Part shown: piece by piece, positions 24,253-32,546 of the stretch
Numbering within the stretch: position 1 is the first letter of the stretch
Layout of the letters: each line of letters begins with the position of its first letter
Source: a virus
Length of the DNA: 33,469 nucleotides
Reading direction: 5' to 3' (one strand)
Virus record (IMG/VR): IMGVR_UViG_3300045740_000037
Location: 1-33,469 of that record
The notes under the pieces: model-generated
What the model was told of the DNA's origin: nothing
The model's database searches: none
Seen by the model: the letters and a program-made list of their open reading frames with translations, nothing else
Translations under genes and position numbers: made by a program

Positions 24253-25110
24253 ATGGCGCTAGTTGTAAAAGATCGGGTCAAAGAGACTACAACAACCACC
24301 GGAACCGGTACAGTCACTCTTGCTGGCGCGGCTACCGGATATCAATCGTTTTCGGCCATCGGGAACGCCAACACCACTTACTACTGCATCGCCGGTCAGG
24401 GCACGAGTGAATGGGAGGTTGGCGTAGGAACTTATACATCATCCGGCACTACGCTGTCCCGCGATACTGTTCTTGCCTCCTCAAACTCTGGCTCTGCGGT
24501 CAATTTTTCTGCCGGAACCAAAGATGTCTTCGTCACCTTCCCTGCAAGCATAGCTTTGCAGCAGGGGACATATGCGCTTTATACGTCTGGTACTTCAACA
24601 TGGACTGCTCCCGCTGGCGTGACCGCAGTTAAAGTGGTTTGTATTGGCGGTGGCGGTGGCGGCTCATCGTGGTTTTCTACTCCCGGCGGAAACGGCGGTT
24701 TAGCGATAGGTTCTTACACAGTTACGCCCGGCACTGGTTACACGGTTACCGTGGGGGCTGGCGGCGCTGGCTCTAATGGCGGTAATGGCTCTAGTGGAGG
24801 AACTTCGTCATTTGGTTCTTTAATAAGCGCAACTGGCGGCGGCGGCGCAACAGGTGTTGATGGAACTCCCGGAGCCGGTTCAAGCGGGATATTTTTTAAT
24901 GGTACCAATCAATCGGCTTTAGACGGTATTGTTGCTCCTGCGTATATGCTTCCGGTTGCTTCAACTAGCGGCAAAAACACAGGCACAACTTCCGCAGTTA
25001 CTTGGGCCGTTGGTCAAACCTATGGGGGGCCGGGCGCGTTTGGTAATTACACCGGCCTTGTTGGTTATGGTGCCGTTGGCGGCGCAGTTCTCATTGAATA
25101 TGTGGGGTAA
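24253..25110 (+). CDS. Tail fibre protein with glycine-rich C-terminal region
   Basis: 285 residues, ATG behind AAGGAG (24242-24247). The first 105 residues (LVVKDRVKETTTTTGTGTVTL...TSEWEVGVGTYTSSGTTLSRDTVLASSN...KDVFVTFPA) are a common phage tail-fibre N-terminal module. STWTAPAGVTAVKVVCIGGGGGG then opens a glycine-rich domain of about 100 residues (PGTGYTVTVGAGGAG), like the glycine-rich receptor-recognising tips found in several phages. The end VGYGAVGGAVLIEYVG closes the domain. Third base use is more AT-rich than in the capsid gene, hinting at recent exchange. Confidence 0.8.
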   Translation: MALVVKDRVKETTTTTGTGTVTLAGAATGYQSFSAIGNANTTYYCIAGQGTSEWEVGVGTYTSSGTTLSRDTVLASSNSGSAVNFSAGTKDVFVTFPASIALQQGTYALYTSGTSTWTAPAGVTAVKVVCIGGGGGGSSWFSTPGGNGGLAIGSYTVTPGTGYTVTVGAGGAGSNGGNGSSGGTSSFGSLISATGGGGATGVDGTPGAGSSGIFFNGTNQSALDGIVAPAYMLPVASTSGKNTGTTSAVTWAVGQTYGGPGAFGNYTGLVGYGAVGGAVLIEYVG

Positions 25111-25113
25111 ACC

Positions 25114-25359
25114 ATGAAAGCATTGATTGATCCAAGAGTTTCTGTGCAGTACGTTGCTAGCTGGAGCGGCAACCCGCTAAAGCCGGTTTATGAGACCTAT
25201 CCGAACAGCGCCCGCGTTTGTCAGGTTGAGGATAATGAATTTGATGTTGCTGAGCCGTTGTTTTGGGTTGATTGTGACCCCTCCGTTGTTGCTGACCAAT
25301 ACTGGTATGACACAATTTCCGGTGAGATCAACCCGATAGTCAATGTGCCGTATCCTTAA
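25114..25359 (+). CDS. Small tail-associated protein
   Basis: 81 residues, starting four bases after the previous stop. MKALIDPRVSVQYVASW, then PVYETYPNSARVCQVEDNEFD, AEPLFWVDCDPSVVADQYWYD. This IDPR...V.......P.Y...PNSARVCQV....F.VA.PLFWV.C pattern is frequent next to tail-fibre genes in environmental phages. Unknown role, possibly fibre assembly or a fibre tip. Confidence 0.8.
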   Translation: MKALIDPRVSVQYVASWSGNPLKPVYETYPNSARVCQVEDNEFDVAEPLFWVDCDPSVVADQYWYDTISGEINPIVNVPYP

Positions 25360-25386
25360 AAACCTTAGATAAAAGCGGGAGAACAC

Positions 25387-26304
25387 ATGCCCGGATCGAC
25401 CTACTCTACCAACCTCAAGATCGAGCTTATCCCGCTCGGTGACCAGTCTGGCACTTGGGGCACCACAAACAACACGAACCTTGGCACCGCGCTTGAGCAG
25501 GCGATCGTGGGCTATGGCAACCCGAACTTCACATCCGATGCTGATCTCACGATCACCCTGACAGATTCCAATGCCTCGCAGACGGCCCGGAACTTCGCGC
25601 TCAATGTCACCTCCAGCGTATCGCTCACGACCACACGGAACCTGATTGTCCCGACGATCCAGAAGACTTACATGGTGCGCAATAACACCAGCGGGTCACA
25701 GAGTATCGTTGTCAAGACCAGCGCAGGGACGGGGATCACGGTGCCAAATGGATACCGCGTTCATCTTTACGTGGATGGAACTAATGTTGTCGCGTATGAC
25801 ATCCCCGGTTCTTCTGTTGGCGTAACGCAGGCATTCGGTACCAGCGACACCACCCTTGCGACGACCGCATTTGTGCAGGCAGCGCTCGCTGCGATGTATC
25901 CCGTAGGCTCGATCTACACAAACGCAACAAGCTCGACTAATCCCGCGACGCTGCTTGGCTTCGGCACATGGACTGCGTTTGGCGCTGGTCGCGTCATGGT
26001 TGGTTTGGACGCCGGGAACGCTGCGTTTGATACGGCGGAGGAAACGGGTGGTTCTGCTGACGCGGTTGTGGTGAGCCATACCCACACCGCAACGGTGACT
26101 GATCCGGGGCACAACCATACTGTATCCTGCTTTTCTTCCGGCGGCTCTTACGCCGCGTTTTCAAACATTGCCGGTCAGAATACCGTAACTACTTCGACAT
26201 CCACAACCGGTATCACGGTTGCAAACAGCACCGAAGGCGTCTCTGGAACGAATGCCAATCTGCAACCGTACATCGTCGTTTATATGTGGAAACGTACCGC
26301 CTAA
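25387..26304 (+). CDS. Tail-collar-domain fibre protein
   Basis: 305 residues, ATG behind CGGGAG. Residues 1-160 are a beta-rich shaft (LKIELIPLGDQSGTWGTTNN). From about 165 the sequence shows the phage tail collar/gp10 C-terminal type domain: YPVGSIYTNATSSTNPATLLGFGTW, FGAGRVMVGLDAG, ETGGS, the HTHTATVTDPGHNHT histidine motif that commonly binds iron in such fibre tips, and the terminal NLQPYIVVYMWKRTA. It is probably a receptor-binding tail fibre or short tail spike. Confidence 0.88.
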   Translation: MPGSTYSTNLKIELIPLGDQSGTWGTTNNTNLGTALEQAIVGYGNPNFTSDADLTITLTDSNASQTARNFALNVTSSVSLTTTRNLIVPTIQKTYMVRNNTSGSQSIVVKTSAGTGITVPNGYRVHLYVDGTNVVAYDIPGSSVGVTQAFGTSDTTLATTAFVQAALAAMYPVGSIYTNATSSTNPATLLGFGTWTAFGAGRVMVGLDAGNAAFDTAEETGGSADAVVVSHTHTATVTDPGHNHTVSCFSSGGSYAAFSNIAGQNTVTTSTSTTGITVANSTEGVSGTNANLQPYIVVYMWKRTA

Positions 26305-26316
26305 CAGGAGACCGAC

Positions 26317-26493
26317 ATGGCCGAGAAATGGATTCAGAAAGCGGTCAAGAAACCCGGTGCCTTGCGTAGCGCTCTGGGTGCCAAACCCGGCAAACCAATC
26401 CCGGCTGGAAAGCTGGCAAAAGCTGCCAAGGCTCCCGGCAAGATGGGTCAACGCGCACGACTCGCGCAGACCCTGAAGGGCTTGAAGAAGTGA
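26317..26493 (+). CDS. Small basic conserved protein, 58 residues
   Basis: ATG behind AGGAG (26306-26310). MAEKWIQKAVKKPGALRSAL, then KPGKPIPAGKLAKAAKAPGK and GQRARLAQTLKGLKK. This KWIQKA.KKPGALR..LG...G..IPA.KL..AAK..GK.GQRARLA.TLKG family is very common in phages, including ones close to lysis genes, but has no known function that I can state. Strongly positive and helical. GTGA overlap links it to the next gene. Confidence 0.88.
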   Translation: MAEKWIQKAVKKPGALRSALGAKPGKPIPAGKLAKAAKAPGKMGQRARLAQTLKGLKK

Positions 26494-26750
26494 GTTGGTC
26501 TGACGTACTGAAGGCGGTGATCCCGATTGTGGTAGCAGCGCTTGCTTGGCTGCTCGGTGAGGTGTCGTCCTTCAATACGCGCCTGACCAAGATCGAAGGG
26601 CAGATGCCTGCTCTGATTACTTCAAGCGGCACACCTACGGATAGCCCAATTTCTGCCGAGCAGCGACACAAGCTCAAGGAAGAGATATTCAAAGAAATCC
26701 ACGACCTTCAGGTGCGAACCCGCATGCTGGAAGAAAGGCAGAAGAAATGA
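26490..26750 (+). CDS. Membrane/coiled-coil protein in lysis region
   Basis: 86 residues from GTG 26490, a GTGA overlap. N-terminal hydrophobic helix (residues 6-22, VLKAVIPIVVAALAWLL), a Ser/Thr/Pro linker near 45-55, then a coiled coil (AEQRHKLKEEIFKEIHDLQVRTRMLEERQKK). Placed directly before holin and endolysin, it could be an inner-membrane spanin-like or holin-regulating protein. No lipobox partner was found nearby, which weakens a spanin reading. Confidence 0.78.
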   Translation: MSWSDVLKAVIPIVVAALAWLLGEVSSFNTRLTKIEGQMPALITSSGTPTDSPISAEQRHKLKEEIFKEIHDLQVRTRMLEERQKK

Positions 26751-27268
26751 GCGACTTCGATTGGAAAAGTTTGGTCAAGTCGGTTGCGCCGACTGCAGCT
26801 ACGCTACTTGGCGGGCCGTTGGCCGGTATGGCAGTTGAAGCGATTGCCGGTGCTATTGGCGAACCGAATGCAACCAAAGAGCAGATCATTGAGAAGCTGC
26901 AGACCGGAACTCTGACCGCAGAGCAGATGGCCGCGCTCAAGACTGCTGAAGCCAACCTGAAGATCAAGCTGCGGGAACTGGATATTGATCTGGAGAAGGT
27001 TCATGCGGCAGACCGCGCCAGTGCGCGGGATATGGCGGCAAAGACGGGTGACGTATGGACTCCCCGGATTCTGGCCTTCGTGGTGCTGGTAACGTGGGGC
27101 GTTGTGCAGTATCACCTGCTGACCGCTGTGGTTGATTCCACCATGCGGGAACTCGTTGCGCGACTGCTGGGGACGCTGGATGCCGCACTGATGGCCGTCC
27201 TGTATTACTACTACGGCTCGTCGGCTGGCTCCGCCGCTAAGAATGAAGCTCTGGTGAAAAAAGAATGA
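26747..27268 (+). CDS. Holin, 3-TM family
   Basis: 173 residues, ATGA overlap on both sides. N-terminal Gly/Ala helix (TAATLLGGPLAGMAVEAIAGAIG), a soluble charged middle (LKIKLRELDIDLEKVHAADRASARDMA), and two hydrophobic helices (TPRILAFVVLVTWGVVQYHLL and LLGTLDAALMAVLYYYYGSSAGSA). This order, with the D(R)xSAR and YY.GSSAGS signatures, matches the 3-TM phage holin family. It would form the lesion in the inner membrane that lets the endolysin at 27265 reach the cell wall. Confidence 0.88.
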   Translation: MSDFDWKSLVKSVAPTAATLLGGPLAGMAVEAIAGAIGEPNATKEQIIEKLQTGTLTAEQMAALKTAEANLKIKLRELDIDLEKVHAADRASARDMAAKTGDVWTPRILAFVVLVTWGVVQYHLLTAVVDSTMRELVARLLGTLDAALMAVLYYYYGSSAGSAAKNEALVKKE

Positions 27269-27705
27269 CCCAGCTATCCATCAACTTCTCCCTTGAGGAA
27301 CTGACGCGCTCAGAGGCTGCGGATCGCAACGGATGGGACAACACCCCAAACGAGCAGGAAACGGCTAACCTGAAGCGTTTGGCGGGCCTTCTGCAGCAAG
27401 TTAAAGCGGCAGTGGGTGGCAAGCCGGTCATGATCAACTCCGGGTTCCGATCGAAGCAGGTCAACGACTCCGTGGGATCAAAGGACAGCAGCCAGCATCG
27501 CACCGGTTGCGCGGCAGATATCCGGGTGCCGGGAATGAAACCTCGGGAAGTGGTGGAGGCGTGTATCGCTGCCAAAGTCCCGTTTGACCAGATCATCCTT
27601 GAGTTTGACTCGTGGACGCATATTTCGGTGCCGAGTATTGATGGCGCTCAACCGCGCAACTCCCGGCTGATCATTGACAAGCAGGGCACCCGCCCGTTCG
27701 TGTGA
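27265..27705 (+). CDS. Endolysin, M15A-type peptidase
   Basis: 146 residues, ATGA overlap with the holin. Peptidase M15 layout: NSGFRSKQVNDSVGSKDSSQH, with the zinc-binding residues in SSQHRTGCAADIRV (His78 and Asp85, H-x6-D) and His119 in SWTHISV; the nearby Glu113/Asp116 (ILEFDSWTH) provide the catalytic acid. It would cut peptide cross-links in peptidoglycan. No signal peptide is present, so it depends on the holin. Single-domain length is normal for the family. Confidence 0.9.
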   Translation: MTQLSINFSLEELTRSEAADRNGWDNTPNEQETANLKRLAGLLQQVKAAVGGKPVMINSGFRSKQVNDSVGSKDSSQHRTGCAADIRVPGMKPREVVEACIAAKVPFDQIILEFDSWTHISVPSIDGAQPRNSRLIIDKQGTRPFV

Positions 27706-27715
27706 GGGTTTAAAC

Positions 27716-29863
27716 GTGCCATTATCAAAGCTCCAGTTCAAGCCGGGTATCAACAGGGAAAACACCAACTACGCTGGTGAGGGTGGCTGGTTCGACTGCG
27801 ATAAGGTTCGCTTCCGTTCAGGCTACCCGGAGAAGATCGGTGGCTGGCAGAATATAGCTGCTTCATCCGCTGGCGTGGTCAACACGTTTAAAGGCGTGTG
27901 CCGTAACCTGTGGAACTGGATCACGCAAAACAACAGCAACATAACCGCGCTTGGCACGGAGCAGAAGCTCTACATCGAGAACGGCGGGGCCTTCTACGAC
28001 ATCACCCCGATCCGTGATACCAGCACGATCAACAACAATCCTTTCGCTATTACCAGCGGTTCCAAGCTGGCTACAGTCACGGACACAGCGCATGGCGCTA
28101 CCGTTGGCACCTATGTGACGTTCTCTGGAGCGACTGGTGCTGACTACACGGCGTTCAACGCTGAGTTCGAGATCGTCGTTATTGTGAGCGCAAACAGCTA
28201 CCAAGTGATTTTGCCGACCGCCGCTGCGGCTACTGGGTCTGGTGGTGGCGCTGCCGTATCTGCTGCATATCAGGCAAACTCCGGCAACTCGGTGGCTTCG
28301 GTCAGCACTGGCTGGGGTATCGGCCCTTACAGCCGCGATGGTTATGGCGAAGCGTATTCCGGCACTGCTGTCGTTCAGGAATCCAATGCTCTTCGTCTGT
28401 GGTCGCTGGACAACTACGGTCAGGACTTGGTTGCCGCGATCCGGGAAGGCGCTATTTACTACTGGGTTGCCGATACCACGACCAGCCCCGCCAGAGCGGT
28501 GACGCTGGAGAGCCTTGCTACGTTCTACGGCTACAGTGCGGCATTCGTCCCCAACCGGGTATACGAGATGCACACTTCGGGTGTGCAGCGGTTTGGTATT
28601 GCTGTGGGTGCCAATCCGTATGATCCGACCGACTCTGAGACGGACTTCGATCCAATGCTGGTGCGCTGGTCTGATCAGGAGAACATCTACCAGTGGGTTC
28701 CGGCTGCTGACAATCAGGCTGGTGAGCTTCGCTTGTCGCACGGCTCTCGGTTGGTTACGGGGCGGCATGGTAGGCAGGAGTTCGTGGTGTGGTCTGACAG
28801 CGCCATCTATTCCATGCAGTATCTGGGGCCACCCTATGTGTGGGGCATAACCCTGTTGATGGACGGAATATCGATCGCTTCCCCCAATGCGGTTGTCGGT
28901 GCGAGCAACCTGATGTTCTGGATGGGTGTGGACAAGTTCTACATGTATGACGGTCGTGTGCAGACTCTCCCCTGCACGGTGCGGCAGTTTGTGTTCGACA
29001 ACTTCAACTTCGACCAGAGCTTCCAAGTGGTCGCCGGTGGCAACGAGCAGTACAGCGAGGTCTGGTGGTTCTATCCGTCCGCTGGCAGCAACGTCAACGA
29101 CAGCTATGTCATCTACAACTACCTCGACAACGCGTGGTATTACGGCTCCTTGAACCGCACTGCGTGGCTTGATTCGCCTCTGCGGCAGCGTCCGATGGCG
29201 TCGTTCAGCGTCAGGACTACCTATCTGTCGGCTGCTGCCACATCGATAGACACCACGTTGAATGTCATTGACGCGTCTTCCTACCCATACGCTGGCGTGG
29301 TGCAGATCGACAGCGAGCAAATCTCTTACACCAGCAGGACGACCACAGCCCTGAGCGGATGCACTCGCGGGTTTAACAGCACGACCGCTGCGTCACACGT
29401 CGCGTACTCTACGGCTGGGTTGGTGGTGCCGAATCAAGTCATGTACCACGAGATTGGTAACGATGATCTGACAACCTCAACCCCGGTGCCGATTGAGGCA
29501 TACGTCAGTTCCTCGGACTTTGACATTGGTGATGGCCACAACTTCGGGTTCGTCTGGCGCATCATCCCTGACCTGACTTTCGACGGCTCCACAACTCCCG
29601 CCCCCAACTACCCTGCGGTGTCGATGGTATGCAAACCCCGGCAGTTTTCAGGTTCGGCTTATGGCACACCGGACTCCCCGAGTGTCACCAGTGCGCAGAG
29701 CTACAACACGCAGCGCGTCTACCCTGTGCAGCAATACACGGGGCAGGTTTACACGCGGGTGCGTGGCCGTCAGATGGCCTTCGAGATCAGGTCAACCGGT
29801 CAAGGTGTGGCATGGCAACTGGGTGTGCCGCGTATCGACATCCGACCTGACGGAAGAAAGTAA
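27716..29863 (+). CDS. Tail nozzle-like structural protein
   Basis: 715 residues from GTG 27716 with GAGGG (27703-27708) upstream. Opens with PLSKLQFKPGINRENTNYAG, then EGGWFDCDKVRFRSGYPEKI, and contains repeated beta-propeller-like elements: LVRWSDQENIYQWVPAADNQAG, FVVWSDSAIYSMQYLG, MFWMGVDKFYMYDGRVQTLP, and VWWFYPSAGS with YVIYNYLDNAWYYGSL. These match the nozzle (tail tubular B or P22 gp10 type) proteins of short-tailed phages. An Ig-like insertion lies near residues 500-560 (YLSAAATSIDTTLNVIDASSYP). It follows the lysis genes, so lysis and tail genes share a transcript. Confidence 0.75.
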   Translation: MPLSKLQFKPGINRENTNYAGEGGWFDCDKVRFRSGYPEKIGGWQNIAASSAGVVNTFKGVCRNLWNWITQNNSNITALGTEQKLYIENGGAFYDITPIRDTSTINNNPFAITSGSKLATVTDTAHGATVGTYVTFSGATGADYTAFNAEFEIVVIVSANSYQVILPTAAAATGSGGGAAVSAAYQANSGNSVASVSTGWGIGPYSRDGYGEAYSGTAVVQESNALRLWSLDNYGQDLVAAIREGAIYYWVADTTTSPARAVTLESLATFYGYSAAFVPNRVYEMHTSGVQRFGIAVGANPYDPTDSETDFDPMLVRWSDQENIYQWVPAADNQAGELRLSHGSRLVTGRHGRQEFVVWSDSAIYSMQYLGPPYVWGITLLMDGISIASPNAVVGASNLMFWMGVDKFYMYDGRVQTLPCTVRQFVFDNFNFDQSFQVVAGGNEQYSEVWWFYPSAGSNVNDSYVIYNYLDNAWYYGSLNRTAWLDSPLRQRPMASFSVRTTYLSAAATSIDTTLNVIDASSYPYAGVVQIDSEQISYTSRTTTALSGCTRGFNSTTAASHVAYSTAGLVVPNQVMYHEIGNDDLTTSTPVPIEAYVSSSDFDIGDGHNFGFVWRIIPDLTFDGSTTPAPNYPAVSMVCKPRQFSGSAYGTPDSPSVTSAQSYNTQRVYPVQQYTGQVYTRVRGRQMAFEIRSTGQGVAWQLGVPRIDIRPDGRK

Positions 29864-30750
29864 TGGCTGTCCTCAAGGCTACGAAAGCCCCGAATCTGAT
29901 CAATGCGCCGCAGCAGTATATGGCGCAGCATCACGACCAGACCTACCGGGAGCTTCGGGTTTATTTCAACGTGCTGGACAATGCTACTGCCGCGCTGTTC
30001 GGGCCGCGAGGCGGGGATTACCTGACCTGCAGTTATGGTGCGTTTTCCAGTTCGGTCAGTCAGGCTGATGGGTCAACCACCACTGCGTATCCCATAACAT
30101 ATAACACCGTGGACTTCAGTAACGGGGTTTCTTACGAGAACCGGACTGCCAGCTTCACCGGCACGATCGATGACGGAGCCCCTCCCGGCGCTGGCACTGT
30201 GCTTACGGTATCTGCGGTGGCTTCCGGCACCATCTACCCCGGCATGATCCTGACCGGTGGAACTATCACAGCGGGGACACGCATTGTCTCGCAGACCTCG
30301 GGAACCACTGGTGGCGTCGGCGTGTATGTGGTCAACACCTCGCAAGAGCGCACCTCTACCGCCATCACTGGCACGGTGGCATCGAAGATCGTGGTGGATA
30401 CCGCTGGCATATACAACATCCAGTTCAGCGTTCAGTTCGTCAACACCGATGCCCAGATTCATGACACGGATATCTGGTTCCGGAAGAACGGCGTGGATAT
30501 CACCAACAGCAACAGTCAGTTCTCCGTTCCAAACAGCCACGGCGGGATCGACGGGCACATCATCGGGGCGCTGAACTTCTTTGTGCAGTTGGCCGCTACC
30601 GACTACATCGAGATCATGTGGGCCACCAGAAACACTGCTACTACGATCCAAGCCATAGCTGCGCAGGTAAGCCCGACCCGTCCCGCAACCCCCTCGGTAA
30701 TCGTGACCGTGAGCCGGGTTTCGGATGTGGTTTCGGACATCTACGCGTGA
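29863..30750 (+). CDS. Jelly-roll virion protein with inserted module
   Basis: 295 residues, beginning on the last base of the nozzle stop. The N-terminal 45 residues look like a tail-binding helix region. Residues 60-97 and 172-295 together form a C1q-like jelly roll (VDTAGIYNIQFSVQFVN, DIWFRKNGVDI, INFFVQLAATDYIEIMWA). Between them residues about 98-171 are a separate module, TVLTVSAVASGTIYPGMILTGGTITAGT... GVGVYVVNTSQ, found in many phage and bacterial proteins. It is probably a tail-surface or head-fibre protein. Confidence 0.8.
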   Translation: MAVLKATKAPNLINAPQQYMAQHHDQTYRELRVYFNVLDNATAALFGPRGGDYLTCSYGAFSSSVSQADGSTTTAYPITYNTVDFSNGVSYENRTASFTGTIDDGAPPGAGTVLTVSAVASGTIYPGMILTGGTITAGTRIVSQTSGTTGGVGVYVVNTSQERTSTAITGTVASKIVVDTAGIYNIQFSVQFVNTDAQIHDTDIWFRKNGVDITNSNSQFSVPNSHGGIDGHIIGALNFFVQLAATDYIEIMWATRNTATTIQAIAAQVSPTRPATPSVIVTVSRVSDVVSDIYA

Positions 30751-30783
30751 TAATATGCTGAAAATCTTGGGGGTTTTTGTCCT

Positions 30784-32118
30784 ATGAAATCTACCGCTGC
30801 CGGACTCGCCGCGCTTGGGCGCGGGCCTGATTCGATGCTTGTCCACATGAGCCCCCGGGAAGTCGCTGGGCTGCAACAACTTGCTATGGCTCATGGTGGC
30901 TCCCTGACCACTAACCCGCACACCGGACTCCCCGAAGCTGGGTTTTTGGACAGCGTCCTGCCTATGGTGTTGGGTTTCGCTTTGACTCCTGTGCTGGGCC
31001 CGGTTGGTGCTGGTTTGGCTGTAGGCGGCATTCAGACTGCTCGCACCGGCGACATCGGCAAGGGCATCATGGCCGGTCTGGGGGCTTATGGCGGGGCTGG
31101 GCTTGGTGAGGGTCTGGCTGGGTTGGGTGCGAACAGCACTATGAATCAAGCGGTCACCGGCAATCTGGCTACGAATCTTGGCGCGGTTGATCAGGCCATA
31201 ACAGGGGCGGGTCAACTGCCGGATACGCTAACCAAGATTGGGGCCTACCCCGAAGCGTACAGCGATGGAATATCAATGGGATTAGATAAGGGTGTTCCCG
31301 CTACTTATACGGAGCCGATAACTTATCCTCGCCCTCCCGACTTTGCGACTAACCCTTATACCCCGGAGGGTGTTAAGTATATGCAGCAGTCCGGGCTATC
31401 CGCACCCGAAATAAAAACAAGCGCGGCAGACTACTACAGCAGTTTGCCCGCATCGGCTACTCCCAATAGCACCAATGCTCCTGTCATGGGTAGTCAGTAT
31501 CTGGGCGACGTTTCCGCCGGGGTCCGTCAACTTGGCGAACCGGGAGGCTTTTCCCAGCTCGGCACCGAACTCATGGGGCCGAAGGCTTACGGCGGGAAAA
31601 TGGGCGCAGCCGCTGCCGGTATCGGCGCTCTTGGTGCGCTGGGTGCGCTCGAGCAACCTCAACTGGGGGCTATTGCACCGCAGCAACAAGCGTCAAACTA
31701 CCGGGCGCAGCGCCCGATCCAGCGACCCTACGACCCTTCGGCCCCGGGCGGCTACTACTTCACCGATCGGGGTATCCTGCAGCCCGCCTACGCGGCCAAG
31801 GGTGGTGAGATGCACTCCGTGCCGGAGCTTGAGGATGGTGGTTTCGTTCTCACCAAGAAGGCTGTGGATGGCTTGGGCAAGGGGAGTAACGAGCGTGGGC
31901 AGCGTGCGGCGTCCGCCGGTCTTGGGGCGATCCCCATCAAGGGTCCGGGAACTGGTACCAGCGATTCCATCCCGACTACGATCGACGGCAAGCGTCCGGC
32001 GCTGCTGTCCAACGGCGAAGCCTACGTCCCGAGGGATCAAGTCAAACGCCGGGGCGGGGCCAAGAAGTTCTACGCCCTCATGAAGCAAGCTGAACGCGAA
32101 GCCGCCCGACGGGCATGA
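30784..32118 (+). CDS. Putative internal virion/ejection protein
   Basis: 444 residues, ATG behind GGGGG (30769-30773). An N-terminal helix region, a long hydrophobic Gly/Ala stretch at residues 55-120 (VLPMVLGFALTPVLGPVGAG and AGLGAYGGAGLGEGL), a Pro/Ser-rich linker, and a conserved C-terminal part with AAKGGEMHSVPELEDGGFVL, GTGTSDSIPT.IDGKRPALLSNGEAYVPRDQ, RRGGAKKFYALMKQAE. This end is common in phage proteins beside nozzle genes. The membrane-active middle suggests ejection into the host envelope; this is inference. Confidence 0.72.
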   Translation: MKSTAAGLAALGRGPDSMLVHMSPREVAGLQQLAMAHGGSLTTNPHTGLPEAGFLDSVLPMVLGFALTPVLGPVGAGLAVGGIQTARTGDIGKGIMAGLGAYGGAGLGEGLAGLGANSTMNQAVTGNLATNLGAVDQAITGAGQLPDTLTKIGAYPEAYSDGISMGLDKGVPATYTEPITYPRPPDFATNPYTPEGVKYMQQSGLSAPEIKTSAADYYSSLPASATPNSTNAPVMGSQYLGDVSAGVRQLGEPGGFSQLGTELMGPKAYGGKMGAAAAGIGALGALGALEQPQLGAIAPQQQASNYRAQRPIQRPYDPSAPGGYYFTDRGILQPAYAAKGGEMHSVPELEDGGFVLTKKAVDGLGKGSNERGQRAASAGLGAIPIKGPGTGTSDSIPTTIDGKRPALLSNGEAYVPRDQVKRRGGAKKFYALMKQAEREAARRA

Positions 32119-32546
32119 TGGTCAGTCTGGTTCCGCCGGAGCACATCCACGACTGCTGGCCCAACGTGCAGGGGTTCATGGCGGATGCCGCCCAGCTGAC
32201 GCACGGGAGATTTCACGAAGACGACGTGTATGACTTGGTGACGCAACGCCCTGATCACCATCTGTGGGTTGCCTTTGAGGATGGGCCTGTTTACTATGGG
32301 GCGGTCGTCACCGGATTCACAGACTACCCCAACAAGCGGGTGCTGACGATGCACTTTTGCGGTGGGGATGAGCTCCACCTCTGGAAAGACCCCATGCTGG
32401 CGCTGCTGCGCCGATGGGCCAAAGACATGCAGTGCGACGCCATTGAGTTCACCGGGCGCAAGGGATGGGCAAAAATATTCGCCAATGACGGCAATCAAGT
32501 TCAATGGGTAACCTGCGAGTTACCGCTAGGAGATAGCAATGGGTAA
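32115..32546 (+). CDS. Small GNAT-like protein
   Basis: 143 residues, ATGATG start overlapping the previous stop. MVSLVPPEHIHDCWPNVQGFM, then LWVAFEDGPVYYGAVVTGFTDYP, RVLTMHFCGG and WAKDMQCDAIEFTGRKGWAKIFA. The order of strand and helix segments is like a degenerate GNAT acetyltransferase; a convincing acetyl-CoA Q/RxxGxG/A loop is missing. Common beside internal virion genes in phages. Catalysis is doubtful. It overlaps the next gene by eight bases. Confidence 0.7.
   Translation: MMVSLVPPEHIHDCWPNVQGFMADAAQLTHGRFHEDDVYDLVTQRPDHHLWVAFEDGPVYYGAVVTGFTDYPNKRVLTMHFCGGDELHLWKDPMLALLRRWAKDMQCDAIEFTGRKGWAKIFANDGNQVQWVTCELPLGDSNG

Noticed and set aside
27863-29320. 485-codon - strand frame under the nozzle gene
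   Set aside because: Arg/Val/His-rich mirror of the + strand gene; no motif or start signal.
30748-30784. TGATAATAT resembling an extended -10 before the 30784 gene
   Set aside because: It overlaps the previous stop codon, no -35 is seen and the leader would be only about 20 bases; chance is likely.
30073-31215. 380-codon - strand frame
   Set aside because: Crosses two + strand genes and looks like antisense composition only.
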